From Bagarius yarrelli (Eukaryota > Chordata > Actinopteri > Siluriformes > Sisoridae), in NCBI GenBank assembly GCA_005784505.1, contig VCAZ01000248.1:217290-281289 (forward strand): a stretch of DNA of 64,000 bases, written 5' to 3'. The position numbers and the translations under genes are program-made. Of this stretch, positions 1-10,129 are shown in pieces. The notes under the pieces were generated by a model that ran no database searches, was not told the origin of the DNA, and saw nothing but the letters and a program-made list of their open reading frames with translations. Each line of letters starts with the position of its first letter. The first letter of the stretch is position 1.

Positions 1-605
1 GATATGTTTATGATCTTGTGCAGGTTACTAAGGATTACAGAGTCAGAAGGGTTTCAGATCCATTGAGATATAATGATATTGCTACTGCTTCACCGGAGGG
101 GAGCAAGGACATATGGACAGACAGAGAGAGAGACTGGGATGAAACAGAGGCTATTGACACAGGTCAGAATAGATCACGTGCCGTCCGAACCGGTCGCCGC
201 AGGAACCATAGAGATATTTAAAAATTCTCCTGAATAAATACATTTTTACAAAATCTGGCATGAGATAAAATCACATTATTCATCTGCAGATCAGAAGATG
301 AAAAAAAGTTTGATGCAAATATTAAAATCAGCCTCACAAAACTTTTGCAATAATATCCAATGCTGTGTATAAGTATTTACCCCCTTTCCCCTTTGTATTT
401 TGTATTTTTAGCAGCCAGAACTAAAACACTCTTTATTCCTTGGTCTTTATTTTTTCGCTGCAGTTTCGACTGAGATGTTTCTCTGTTCCTCTGTGGTTCT
501 TCTTAATACACTGCTCAGCCTCAGTCTGACTGGATCTCCTGGTGAAAAGTCACAGAGTTGGAACATGTTCAGCTGTTCAGCTGTTCCTGATTCTGGTCAT
601 GTAAT
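1..605. other. Intronic sequence, no supported gene
   Basis: Unique, moderately AT-rich DNA. By position it is part of the last intron of the grid1 gene. A 67-codon open frame at 18-221 follows a possible AG acceptor at 22-23 and is followed by AATAAA near 233, but it has no ATG, no recognisable domain and no partner exon. I treat it as unproven. Confidence 0.5.
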
Positions 606-760
606 GTGTAGGGAAGTGGTAGCACAGTGTATACCGTGTTGAACTGCTGATTGAGAAGATTGTGGGTTCAATTCCCAGCACCACCAAGCTGCCAATGCTG
701 AGCCTCTGAGCAAGGTCCTTAACCCTCAACTGCTCAGATGGATCAATAAGATAAATGTGA
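606..760 (+). mobile_element. tRNA-derived SINE
   Basis: A short element with a tRNA-like head: an A-box-like GTGGTAGCACAG near 616 and a B-box-like GGGTTCAATTCCC near 664. The family's characteristic text about 'gagcaaggtccttaaccctcaactgctcag' is present in pieces around 707-737. The 3' end, which should carry the GCATTTGGCAGACG-type tail, has been replaced by unrelated sequence, so this copy is 3'-truncated or diverged. The same family recurs at 10130, 32574, 34918, 43485 and 46630. Confidence 0.75.
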
Positions 761-882
761 AAATTAAACTTTGCCCAGTTGTCCATCACCATGTTACACA
801 CTGCTCCAAAACCAGTGCCAAACAATTGAATTGGGTGGCCAAAGGAGGCCAAAGCAACTCTTTGGGGTGGCATAAATGGCAT

Positions 883-886
<4 letters not shown>

Positions 887-934
<48 letters not shown>
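887..934. repeat. (CA)n microsatellite
   Basis: About 24 uninterrupted CA units. Open frames over it on both strands are low-complexity His/Thr or Val/Cys strings and are not genes. Confidence 0.98.
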
Positions 935-939
<5 letters not shown>

Positions 940-1121
940 CCTAATAATACACTCACAGCAGTGGAAACTACTACTCATAACATGGCTGATAGCGTATTTA
1001 TTTTGTTTTGAGAAACCAACAGCAAGTGATTATATGGTAAGCATGGAAACAGTGGAGCAGATCAGGAGGAGGTCCACCAGAGCACTGTGCACACATGTGT
1101 AGACCTGCCCACCTTCTCACT

Positions 1122-1128
1122 CACACAC

Positions 1129-1167
<39 letters not shown>

Positions 1168-1172
1168 CACAC
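1122..1172. repeat. (CA)n microsatellite, imperfect
   Basis: CA repeat with CG interruptions (cgca), about 25 units. It lies between unique intronic segments. The stretch 1173-1482 holds nothing else that I recognise. Confidence 0.95.
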
Positions 1173-1862
1173 CAAAACACACAGTATGCTGCAGCATCAA
1201 TTACTTCATGGCTTTTTTTATCCTTTATTGGAAGCAGCACAGGAGCCAATCAGCATAAGAATGAGGGGATGATTGACAGCTGCAGATTCCCTGATATCAA
1301 CTGACCACTTTAAAAGCCCCGCCCCCTCCCATCATCTCACATTCCACACTTTAGGAGTCAAACCTCAAACTTCAGACTGGTTAATGCTAACAGCGTGTTT
1401 TATACTAAATATAAACATTTTAGCCAAAAGAGAAAAACACTATAAAATTCTACAGTTTGGGGAAAAAAGTATCAAAGATTTACAAATTCTTCTTCTTCTT
1501 CTTCTTCTACTCCTTTCGGCTGTTCCCTTTTATGTGTCCCCCACAGTGAATCATCTATCATCCCTATCATCTACATCCTCTTCACTCAAACACACCAACT
1601 TCATGTCCTCGTTTATCGCATCCATATACCTCCTCTCTGGTCTTCCTCTTTACCTTCTGCCTGGTAGCTTCATTTCTAACATCCTCCTACCAATATATTC
1701 ACTATGGACATGTCCAAACCACCTCAATCTGTGCTTCCCTGACTTTCTCCCCAAATCATCTAACATGAGCCGTCCCCCTAATGAACTCGTTCCTAATCCT
1801 GTCCAACCTCGTCACTCCCAAAGAAAACCTCAACATCTTCAGCTCTGCTACTTCCAGTTCCA

Positions 1863-3857
1863 GTAAACCATACATCATAGCTGGTCCCATCACTGTCTCT
1901 AAATCATACATCATAGCTGTCTCACCACTGTCTCTAAACCATACATCATAGCTTTCCTACCACTGTCTCTAAACCATACATCATAGCTGTCTCTCCACTG
2001 TCATTAAACCATACATCATAGCTGGTCCCATCCTGCACACATACATGTCTCAGTGTCACACCACCATACATAGTCATCTAAAAACATGCTCAGGTCATCA
2101 CTGTCACTGCTGTCTCTAAACCATTGTCATCAAGAACCGTTCATCTGTCTCACCATACCATCACTGCTCTCTAAACCATACATCATAAGCTGTCTCACCA
2201 CTGTCTCTAAACCATACATCATAGCTGGTCCCATCACTGTCTCTAAATCATACATCATAGCTGGTCTCACCACTGTCATTAAACCATACATCATAGCTGG
2301 TCCCATCACTGTCTCTAAACCATACATCATAGCTGTCTCACCACTGTCATTAAACCATACATCATAGCTGTCTTACCACTGTCTCTAAACCATACATCAT
2401 AGCTGTCTCACCACTGTCTCTAAACCATACATCATATAGCTGTCTCACCACTGTCTCTAAACCATACATCATAGCTGGTCCCATCACTGTCTCTAAATCA
2501 TTACATCATAGCTGTCTCACCACTGTCATTTAAACCATACATCATAGCTGGTCCCATCACTGTCTCTAAAACCATACATCATAGCTGTCCCATTACCACT
2601 GTCTCTAATTAACCATACATCATAGCTGTCTCACCACTGTCTAAACCATAACATATAGTGTCTTACCACTGTCTCTAAACCATACATCATAGCTGTCTCA
2701 CCACTGTCTCTAAACCATACATCATAGCTGTCTCTACACTGTCTCTAAACCATACATCATAGCTGTCACCACTGTCTAAACCATAATCTAGTCTCTCAAA
2801 ACCATACATCATAGCTGTCTCACCACTGTCTCTAAACCATACATCATAGCTGTCTCACCACTGTCTCTAAAGCATACATCATAGCTGTCTCACCACTACA
2901 TCATAGTCTCCAAACCATACATCATAGCTGGTCCCATCACTGTCTCTAAATCATACATCATAGCTGTCTCACCACTGTCATTAAACCATACATCATAGCT
3001 GGTCCCATCACTGTCTCTAAAACCATACATCATAGCTGTCTTACCACTGTGTCTCTAAACCATACATCATAGCTGTCTCACCACTGTCTCTAAACCCATA
3101 CATCATAGCTGTCTCACCACTGTCTCTAAACATAACATACATCATAGCTGTCTCACCACTAGTCTCACCACTAAACCATACATCATAGCTGTCTCACCAC
3201 TGTCTCTAAACCATACATCATAGCTGTCTCACCACTGTCTCTAAATGTCTCACCATACCATCATAGCTGTCTCAACCACTGTCTCTAAACCATACATCAT
3301 AGCTGTCTCACCACTGTCTCTAAAGCCATACATCATAGCTGTCTCACCACGTCACCACTGTGTCTCACCACTGTCTCTAAACCATACATCATAGCTGTCT
3401 CACCACTGTCTCTAAACCATACATCATAGCTGTCTCACCACTGTCTCTAAACCATACATCATAGCTGGTCCCATCACTGTCTCTAAATCATACACATCAT
3501 AGCTGTCTCACCACTGTCATTAAAACCATACATCATAGCTGGTCCCATCACTGTCTCTAAATCATACATCATAGCTGTCTCACCACTGTCATTAAACCAT
3601 ACATCATAGCTGGTCCCATCCCCACTGTCTCTAAACCATCATCTAGTGGTCCCATCACGTCTCTAAAATCTACATCATAGCTGGTCTATCACTGTCTTAA
3701 ACCATACATCATAGCTGTCTCATCACTGTCAAATCTGTGTCTCCAATGTCAAACCATACATCATAGCTGGTCTTACCACTGTCTCTAAACCATACATCAT
3801 AGCTGTCTCACCACTGTCTCTAAACCATACATCATAGCTGGTCTTACCACTGTCTTG
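1863..3857. repeat. 35/36-bp minisatellite derived from LINE ORF
   Basis: Roughly 50-56 tandem units sharing ACCATACATCATAGCTG. Two unit types are seen: 35 bp (…CTGTCTCACCACTGTCTC) and 36 bp (…CTGGTCCCATCACTGTC). The 36-bp unit read on the minus strand is 12 codons, giving a peptide period containing MMYGLETV and GPA/RPA. This is the same peptide found once in the unexpanded LINE copy at 19629-19871. The array therefore arose by tandem duplication within the retrotransposon's coding sequence. The 35-bp type has lost one base, so the frame shifts every unit. Small indels and partial units occur at 2640, 2790, 3250, 3350 and 3650. Confidence 0.93.
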
Positions 3858-3900
3858 TACACCTTCCTCTTGGGTCCAGCTGATATTCTTCTGTCACACA

Positions 3901-4239
3901 TCACTCCTGACACGTTTTTCCATCCATTCCAACCTGCCTGTAATTCACCTCTTTTACACATTCTCCATTGCTCTGGACTGTCGATTCCAAGTGCTTAAAC
4001 TCCTGTACCTTCTTCACCTTTTCACCCTGTAATCTTACTGTCTTCCCTCTTTTTATCCTCTTCAAAGCCATCCTAACATTGTTTGTTCTAATCATCATAT
4101 ACCTTCTGCTTGGCCTTATCCACTTCCCTCTTCGCTCTGTGCCGCAAGTCTTTTCCACGTCCCACTTCTTCTTGGCTAAACTCTTCCTCTGTATACTATC
4201 CTGATCTTCCTCATTCCACCACCAAGTCTCCTTATCCAC
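3901..4239 (-). pseudogene. LINE copy A: RT fragment with core deleted
   Basis: The minus-strand frame joins sequence that normally precedes the RT domain (ETWWWNEEDQDSIQRK, VRMALKRIKRGK) directly to sequence that normally follows it (TVRLQGEKVKKVQEFK). In copy B (52323-55137) the same two segments lie about 790 bp apart and enclose the catalytic FADD region. The junction is near 4047. The remnant cannot encode an active polymerase. Confidence 0.8.
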
Positions 4240-4550
4240 CTACCTATCACCTTTCTTTCTGTCTCCCTGATCACTTTTGCTGAAACATTAACTGACCGCC
4301 CAGTGCCTGTTTCAACTCCTGTCTAAATTCTTCACAGTATTCTTTCTTTTTCAGCTTCCACCACTTGGTTTTCTTCTCTACATTTGATTTCGTCTTTTTC
4401 CAGACCAACATCTTCAACCTACACCACCACTATTCTATGCTGTCTGGCTACACTCTCTCCCACCACCACTTTACAGGCACTGATCTCACTATATGCTCCT
4501 TAAAGTCTGCGCCTTTCACTATTACTCACTATTACCTCATCTAACTCACA

Positions 4551-4850
4551 TCAGAACCTCTCTTTCTTTTTTACCTCACAACCTACTTGTGGGGCATAAG
4601 CACTTACAACATTAGCCATCAACCCTTCGAATTCTAACTTCAGACTCATCACCCTGTCTGACACTCGTTTCACCTCCAGAACATTCTTCACAAACCCCTC
4701 TTTTAGGATCACCCCTACCCCATTTCTCCTCCTATCCACACCATGATAAAACAACTTAAATCCCGATCCAGTACTAAAAACCTTGCTACCCTTCCACCTG
4801 CTCTCCTGTACACACAATATATCCATCTTTCTTCTCTCCATCATATCCAC
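4551..4850 (-). pseudogene. LINE copy A: endonuclease fragment
   Basis: 99-residue minus-strand frame matching the N-terminal part of an exonuclease/endonuclease/phosphatase domain from an RTE-type LINE. Visible motifs are MDILCVQESRWKG (including the metal-binding Glu of the QE motif), FKLFYHGVDRRRNGVGV, and SAYAPQVGCE. It stops before the GADFNGHVG motif. A frameshift separates it from the upstream leader, where (N)VWPMTGE is still recognisable near 4870. Confidence 0.8.
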
Positions 4851-5178
4851 CAGCTCTCTACCTTTCCCCTGTCATTGGCCAAACATTCAGCATCCCTATT
4901 CTCAGTCCTGTCTTTCTGTCTATTCACACGTCCTCCTCCTCTCCTCCTTTGACCAACAGTAGCCCAATTTTACGCCGGCACCCTGTAGGTCAACAGCACC
5001 GGTGGCGGTGGTTGTTAACGCGGGCCTGGAACAATCCGGTATGAAATTCAGACGGATGATTCGCAAATTTAGATTTGGCAAAGTTTTCCGTCAGATTCCT
5101 TTCCTGACACAATCCTCTCTATTTATCCAGGCTTGGGACTGACACCGAAGTCACTTGTGACCCCTGTGGCTTGATTTA

Positions 5179-5929
5179 AAGATTTACAAATAATATAAAT
5201 TTTAATCAGTTTAATATATTAAAGAAACACTCAGAGGAAAAAAAAGCTTCACTTTACACGCACCTGACACACACACCCTTTTTTCTTCCTGGTATTTGGC
5301 AGGTCTGTGAGAGTCCCGGAGTCAGAGGAATGATCCGGATGGAGTAAGGAGTCATATGAGATGTTAAGGATAATAGAAGGGGACGGGACAGGGGGTTGGG
5401 GTATGGCAAACACTGATTCTGGATCAGAGACCAGCATTAAAACAAAGGATTACATCTGTTATTTGAATTGTATGTGTGTTTGTACAGCCACAAACATTCT
5501 TATAAACCTTGTTTATTCACTAACCAAAAATAAACAAGTGCAGAAAAGAAATGGTAAAGCGGCCCTTTGGAAGTGAGAGCAGAGACAGGAAACATCCAGA
5601 AACCAGTAGATCATCATTAAAGTTTCTCCGTTTTTATTGGTCATTTGAGAACTCACGATGACCCTCGGGTCGATTTTCCTTCATCACACGGTTTAGAAAT
5701 AAACAGAATAAAAAGTGCTGGAGATGTTACTGGAACGTCTGGCTAATACCACACTCTGTCCTCATTCATCACCATGATGTATAAACAAGCTCATCGTTCA
5801 CCGCTGCCTCATCAAACACATACACTTAATCATCAACGCCACGTCCAACTGCAAACTAATCATCATTAATTAAAATGCGTTTATGATCAACCAATGAGGT
5901 ATTCCCTGACGCTCCACGTTGTAGCGTTC
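5179..5929. other. Intronic sequence without recognised features
   Basis: AT-rich, non-repetitive DNA between the LINE and the 43-bp array. Short open frames at 5249-5437 (-) and 5361-5576 (+) overlap each other and show no domain or splice support. Confidence 0.4.
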
Positions 5930-7635
5930 TCTCTATAAGCTAAGAGTTTCACACCGATCCCTGATTCCGCTCTCGATTAGCTAACAGCGTTCACACAGAT
6001 TCCTAATTTTTCTCTCGATTAGCTAACAGCATGTCACATCCATCCCTGATTTCGCTTCCAAATGGCTAAGAGTGTTTCACAGCGATCCCTGATCCCGCTC
6101 TTGACAGTGTTTCATATTTATTACTGATCTTACTCTTGATTAGCTAAAAGTGCTTCACACCGATCCCTGATCCCTCTTTTGATTACCTAACAGATTTTCA
6201 TACTAATTACTGATCCCGCTCTTAATAACTCTCGATAATCTAACAGCGTTTTACAATGATTACTGATCCCGCCCTTGTTTAGCTAAGAGCGTTTCACACC
6301 GTTCTGTGATCCTGCTTTTAATTAGGTAACAGAGTTTAACACCGATCCCTGATCTTGCTCTCAATTAGCTAACATTGTTATATGAAGATCCCCGATCCCT
6401 GTCTCAATAAGCTAACAGTGTTTTACAATGATTACTGATCCCACTCTTGATTGGCTAGCCGAGTTTTATGCCGATCCCTGATCCCACTCTTGATTTACTA
6501 ACAGATTTTTACACTGATGCCTGATGCCGCTCTCAAATAGCTAACAGCGTTACACAATCCCTGATCCCACTCTCGATAAGCTAACAGTGTTCACAACGAT
6601 TACTGATATTGTTCTGGATTAGATCACAGATTTTACAACCATCCCTGATCCCATTCTCGTATAGCTAACGAATTTTCACTTTGATCCCTGATCCCTCTCC
6701 CAATTAGCTAAAAGCATTTTACAACAATCACTGATCCCGCTCTTGTTTAGCAAAGAACAATTCACACTGATCCCTGATCCCACTCTCAATAATCTAACAT
6801 TGTTTCACAACAATTACTGATGTTGCTTTAATTTATCTAAGAGCATTTCACACTGATCCCTGATAATTCAATCGATTAGCTATAAAATCTTTCATACTGG
6901 TCCCTGATCCCGCTTTTGATTAGCTAACACCTAAAGTTTTACACCGATCCCTAATCTCTTAGTTAGCTAAGAGCGTTTTGACCCATCCCTGATCCTGCTC
7001 TTTATAAGATAACAGTGTTTTACAGCGATCCAAGATCCCTTTTTTTACCATTAGTTAACAGATTCTTACAATAATCCCTAACAGCTTTCTTGATATCATT
7101 CTTGATATTTCACGATGATTACTGATCCTGCTCTTAATTAGCTAACAGCATTTTACACCAATCGCTGATCCTGCTCTTGATTAGCTACAAGCATTTTGTG
7201 CCAATCCATAAACCCGCTCTCGATTAGCTAACAATGTTTCACAACAATTAATGATCCCGCTCTTGATTAGGTAACAGCATTTTACGCAGATCCCTGATCC
7301 TTTTCTCGATTAGCTAAGAGCGATTTTTTTGACTGATCCCTGATCCTGCTCTCGATTATCAAGAGTGCTTTCCAACGATCTCTGATCTCGCTCTAATTTT
7401 CGAAGAGCGTTTTGCACAGATCTCTGATCCCTCTACCGATTAGCTAACAGCATCTCTCACTAATTTTTGATTCCTGTATGGAAAAGCTAACAATGTTTTA
7501 CACTGATCCCTGGTGCCGTTTTCGATAATCAAACCGTGTTTTCCACAATGATCCCTGATCCCACCTTAAATTAGCTAACAGCATTTCACACAACCCTTGA
7601 TTCTGATTTCGATTAAGTAACAGTGTTTCCGTCCA
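5930..7635. repeat. Diverged ~43-bp minisatellite in last grid1 intron
   Basis: About 40 tandem units, each containing a GATCCCTGATCCC-like core, then CTCTCGATTAGCTAAC and an AGCGTTTCACACC-like stretch. Unit identity is low (many substitutions and 1-3 bp indels), which implies an old array that is no longer homogenised. It ends about 180 bp before the splice acceptor of the last grid1 coding exon. It has no sustained open frame. Confidence 0.9.
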
Positions 7636-7775
7636 CTGACCATATTTGATTTCAAAGTGCGCATTCTATTTTTGCATTTAATTCCACTGGTCCGTTTATT
7701 GTGGAACTTTCAGCAACGAGAAACAATAACTAAAAGAAAAAACATAGGGTGGAGCTTCAGAGTTCTCAGAAAACC

Positions 7776-7817
7776 TCCTTCCCTTCCCTTCTCTCTTCCT
7801 TCTCTCGCCCTCTCCAG
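7776..7817 (+). promoter_or_regulatory. Splice acceptor of grid1 last exon
   Basis: An almost pure 40-nt pyrimidine tract (CCTCC…TCGCCCTCTCCAG) ends in the AG at 7816-7817. Branch-point-like ACTAA sits near 7730 and a CTCAG-like one near 7763. Coding similarity to the delta receptor begins exactly after this AG, which fixes the exon boundary. Confidence 0.9.
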
Positions 7818-8246
7818 GACAAGGAGGTGAATCTGGAGCAGGTGCATCGGCGCATGAACAGTCTCATAGACGAGGATATGGCACACAAGCAGATCCCCGG
7901 ACCATCTATCGAGATCTCTGCCCTGGACATCGGTGGCATGCAGCCGGGCCAGGCGGCACGGGAAGCTGGCCGGGATTTCGTGGGCACGGCTCTGTCCGTG
8001 AGCAGCTTCCTGCCAGAGCAAGCCCATGGAGTGGGCAGGACACTGGCACCAGGGCCTGGCACTGCACTCCCCCTGCCTCTGGGCAGCTCCACCATGCCCT
8101 CCTCCATCCAGTGCAAACACAGGGCTCCCAACGGGGGTCTCTTCCGGCAGAGCCCAGGCAAGACGCCCATGCCGTTGCCCTACCCACCAGTGCCAGGAGG
8201 TCCCATCCCCGAAGTCATTGACCCCACCCACAGCACGTCCATCTGA
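7818..8246 (+). CDS. grid1: Glutamate receptor delta-1, terminal coding exon
   Basis: Last coding exon (142 codons plus TGA) of a delta-type ionotropic glutamate receptor, a postsynaptic membrane protein that works as a synaptic organiser with cerebellin/neurexin. Only the intracellular C-terminal tail is here; ligand-binding and channel domains lie upstream of the window. The exon opens with DKEVNLEQVHRRMNSL, as in vertebrate GluD1, continues with SIEISALDIGG, TALSVSSFLPEQ, SIQCKHRAPNGGLFRQSP and PVPGGPIPEVID, and ends in STSI. Those features fit GRID1 better than GRID2, from memory of both. The TSI terminus is a class I PDZ ligand (Thr at -2, Ile at 0). The frame is open upstream of the acceptor to 7749, but that part is intronic pyrimidine-rich sequence. 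GC content is clearly higher than in the flanks. Which teleost paralogue (a or b) cannot be told. Confidence 0.93.
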   Translation, partial: DKEVNLEQVHRRMNSLIDEDMAHKQIPGPSIEISALDIGGMQPGQAAREAGRDFVGTALSVSSFLPEQAHGVGRTLAPGPGTALPLPLGSSTMPSSIQCKHRAPNGGLFRQSPGKTPMPLPYPPVPGGPIPEVIDPTHSTSI

Positions 8247-8418
8247 GGCCAGCCTGGGCAGCTGACCTCTGGGAGGGGGCGTGGCTTGGTCACTGAGATT
8301 GTAATGTATAAAATGAACAAGGAAAAAACACTCACACAGGTGTGTGAGGGTAAAGCAGATTTTTAATATAGAAACTGAGATAAAAAAAAAAAGAAAAAAA
8401 TGCAAAAAAAACTTTTCT

Positions 8419-8436
8419 TGTAAATATTTGTAAATA
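8419..8436 (+). promoter_or_regulatory. Tandem Pumilio response elements
   Basis: Two copies of TGTAAATA at 8419-8426 and 8429-8436, 10 bp from start to start. Both match the UGUANAUA consensus recognised by PUM/PUF RNA-binding proteins. They sit about 175 nt after the grid1 stop codon, in the 3' UTR. Confidence 0.6.
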
Positions 8437-8910
8437 ACAAAAGAGCCAAAAGTGAGTAAAGTGTATTTTGAATATTCTTGATTTTTGGAGTTGAGTTACA
8501 AAAAAAGAAACGAACAAAAAAAACCCCAACAACTAAACAGCAGACTTTACGACACTGTTGAAACGGTTTGTAAATTTTATTCTCTGTGGATTCAGATGCC
8601 GCTTCATCGTACTCGTTTTTAAGTGCCGAAATTAAACGATGTCTCTCACTCGGTTATGAGCCAAGATTGCGTCATCAGATTCTGCTTTCCTGTGTTTGTG
8701 TTTCCACACTTATTCTTCAGTCTCTGAGTGCGCCGTCTCCTTTAGACATCCAGCAGGTTGTTTGATTTCTCCTGACGGTGTTGATGATGGAGGTTACGCG
8801 TCTGCTCTCGTTGAGGTCCACCAACGCCGCAGCGTTTTGAGTTCACGTCTCCTAATGGAGGAAGAAAAAGAAATCTCTTGTATGTTTTTTATGTCCGGCT
8901 GCTTGATCGG

Positions 8911-8936
8911 TGTGTGTGTGTGTGTGTGTGTGTGTG
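8911..8936. repeat. (GT)13 microsatellite in 3' UTR
   Basis: Thirteen GT units on the sense strand of the grid1 3' UTR. Confidence 0.95.
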
Positions 8937-9492
8937 CTTTTGAATAGTGATGACTTTTATTTTTTTTATTGTGTGATGATGTAACATGCAGATGTACCAT
9001 ACAGAGATATTTTCCTTCCAAACTGCAAAGAAATGAAATGGTTTTATGGCTCACAAATTCTGTAAAAGACAAATATGAAATATAAAAGGTATGAAACGAT
9101 CTGCGCTGTGATTTACACTTCCTTTTGTTTTTGGGGGGAAAATCTGATTGTGTGTTTATGAAGTGCTTGTATGGGAAAAGTGTGTTTTCTCTTTCGTGTG
9201 TGTGTGTAATTGCACGGTTTTTTCACCATGCTGTACTAATTGTTTTTTCACCTTCGCTGGTGTTGGTGGTTCTTGAGGACAGAGCAAGTGTCTGGCAGCA
9301 CTGTGGAGAGACAGGAGACACGTTCTCACTCCCAGAGCTTAGATAAGGACGGAGACTTCCTGTGTTAGCGCTGCACTTCGTGTGTGTAAGACAAATAGTT
9401 TCCGCTGTTAACCAAAGCGAGATCACATGACACTGTGTTTTCCCTAAAGCTCTGTTGGAAATCCTAATGTCCGACCCTGGATTTGCTGCCCC

Positions 9493-9493
<1 letters not shown>

Positions 9494-9525
<32 letters not shown>
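9494..9525. repeat. (CA)16 microsatellite in 3' UTR
   Basis: Sixteen CA units on the sense strand. Together with the upstream GT tract it gives complementary GU and CA stretches within the same predicted transcript. Confidence 0.95.
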
Positions 9526-9527
<2 letters not shown>

Positions 9528-9607
9528 GCTTTATCAGTGTGCATTCTGTCTCTTCACCGACAGAGCAGTTTTCTTTATTAATACACTGCCTGGAGTTTTT
9601 AATTTTT

Positions 9608-9613
9608 AATAAA
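9608..9613 (+). terminator. Candidate grid1 poly(A) signal
   Basis: Canonical AATAAA within a T/A-rich context (TTTTTAATAAAG), 1.36 kb after the stop. It is the best signal before intergenic SINEs begin at about 9770. Confidence 0.5.
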
Positions 9614-9769
9614 GAAATCTGATTTACATGCTGATGAATGATGACTGATCCCTCAATCTCTCACCCTGACCCTTATATATCTATAAATTCATTTCTCCAT
9701 CCATATATTCATCCATCTGTCTATTGAACAAGCAGAACAAAAACATTTACATTCAATAAATTTATGATT

Positions 9770-9851
9770 TGGGGCAGCATGGTGGTTTAGCGTTTAGCAC
9801 TGTTGCCTGCAGGGGTCTTTCTGTGTGGAGTTTGTATGTTCTCTGTCTGTC

Positions 9852-9882
<31 letters not shown>

Positions 9883-10115
9883 TTACTCCGGGTTCTCTGG
9901 TTTCTCTCACAGTGCAAAAGCATGTATGTTAAATTGATTGGTGATTCTAAATTGCCTATAGGAGTGAGTGTGTGTGTGGCCCTGTGATGGACTGGTGACT
10001 TGTCCAGGGTGTCCCCCTCCTGCCTTTCGCCCTTTTAGAGACGGCTGGGATAGACTCCAGCAGATCCCCGTGACCCCGAATTGGGCAATAAGCGGCTAGA
10101 GAGGATAAATAAATG
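9770..10115 (+). mobile_element. tRNA-derived composite SINE, B box lost
   Basis: Matches the widespread fish SINE type (AFC/HAmo-like, from memory) with GGGGCAGCATGGTGG at the head, then TTTCTGTGTGGAGTTTG, TGTTAAATTGATTGGTGA, TCTAAATTGCC, GACTTGTCCAGGGTGT and a tail ending AAATAAATGAATG. The expected B-box region between GTTGCCTGC and AGGGGTCTTTC has been deleted. A (TCTG)n(GT)n tract at 9843-9882 replaces the usual C-rich stretch. Confidence 0.75.
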
Positions 10116-10129
10116 AATGCAGTGGGAAG

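Larger units (their letters stand above)
1483..5178 (-). mobile_element. RTE-type LINE, copy A, with internal array
   Basis: A non-LTR retrotransposon on the minus strand. Its 3' end is marked by the (GAA)n-type tail at 1483-1508 (TTC repeats on plus). Minus-strand reading from the 5' side gives a noncoding/leader part (about 4940-5178), then an endonuclease segment with ILCVQESRWKG and SAYAPQVGCE (4551-4850), a linker (ETWWWNEE), then RT C-terminal sequence (VRLQGEKVKKVQEFKHL) and the C-terminal region at 1590-1860. The reverse-transcriptase core is missing and a roughly 2-kb tandem array sits in the C-terminal part. It is dead: frameshifts and stops throughout. Clade assignment (RTE, 'craniofacial development protein 2-like' ORF) is from sequence memory. 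It lies inside the presumed grid1 last intron, antisense to the gene. Confidence 0.85.
8247..9640 (+). other. grid1 3' UTR
   Basis: Noncoding sequence from the TGA to just past the AATAAA at 9608-9613. It is AU-rich at 8350-8530, contains two Pumilio-type sites (8419-8436), a (GT)13 tract at 8911-8936 and a (CA)16 tract at 9494-9525. The exact cleavage site is not visible; the end is inferred from the poly(A) signal. Confidence 0.6.

Noticed and set aside
18..221. 67-codon frame after an AG, with AATAAA downstream, as a terminal exon of a gene
   Set aside because: No ATG, no recognised family, no second exon; it lies in what should be the grid1 last intron. Kept only as a remark.
757..1304. 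Open frames across the CA tracts (His/Thr or Val/Cys strings)
   Set aside because: Dinucleotide repeats give stop-free frames by composition; no start context or homologue.
1273..1866. 197-codon plus frame
   Set aside because: It is the antisense of the RTE LINE C-terminal region (copy A).
1863..3857. CRISPR-like array
   Set aside because: Units are contiguous with no unique spacers; eukaryotic minisatellite of LINE origin.
7710..8405. 231-codon minus frame opposite the grid1 exon
   Set aside because: Shadow of the GC-rich plus-strand exon; the plus frame has family similarity and splice and stop signals.
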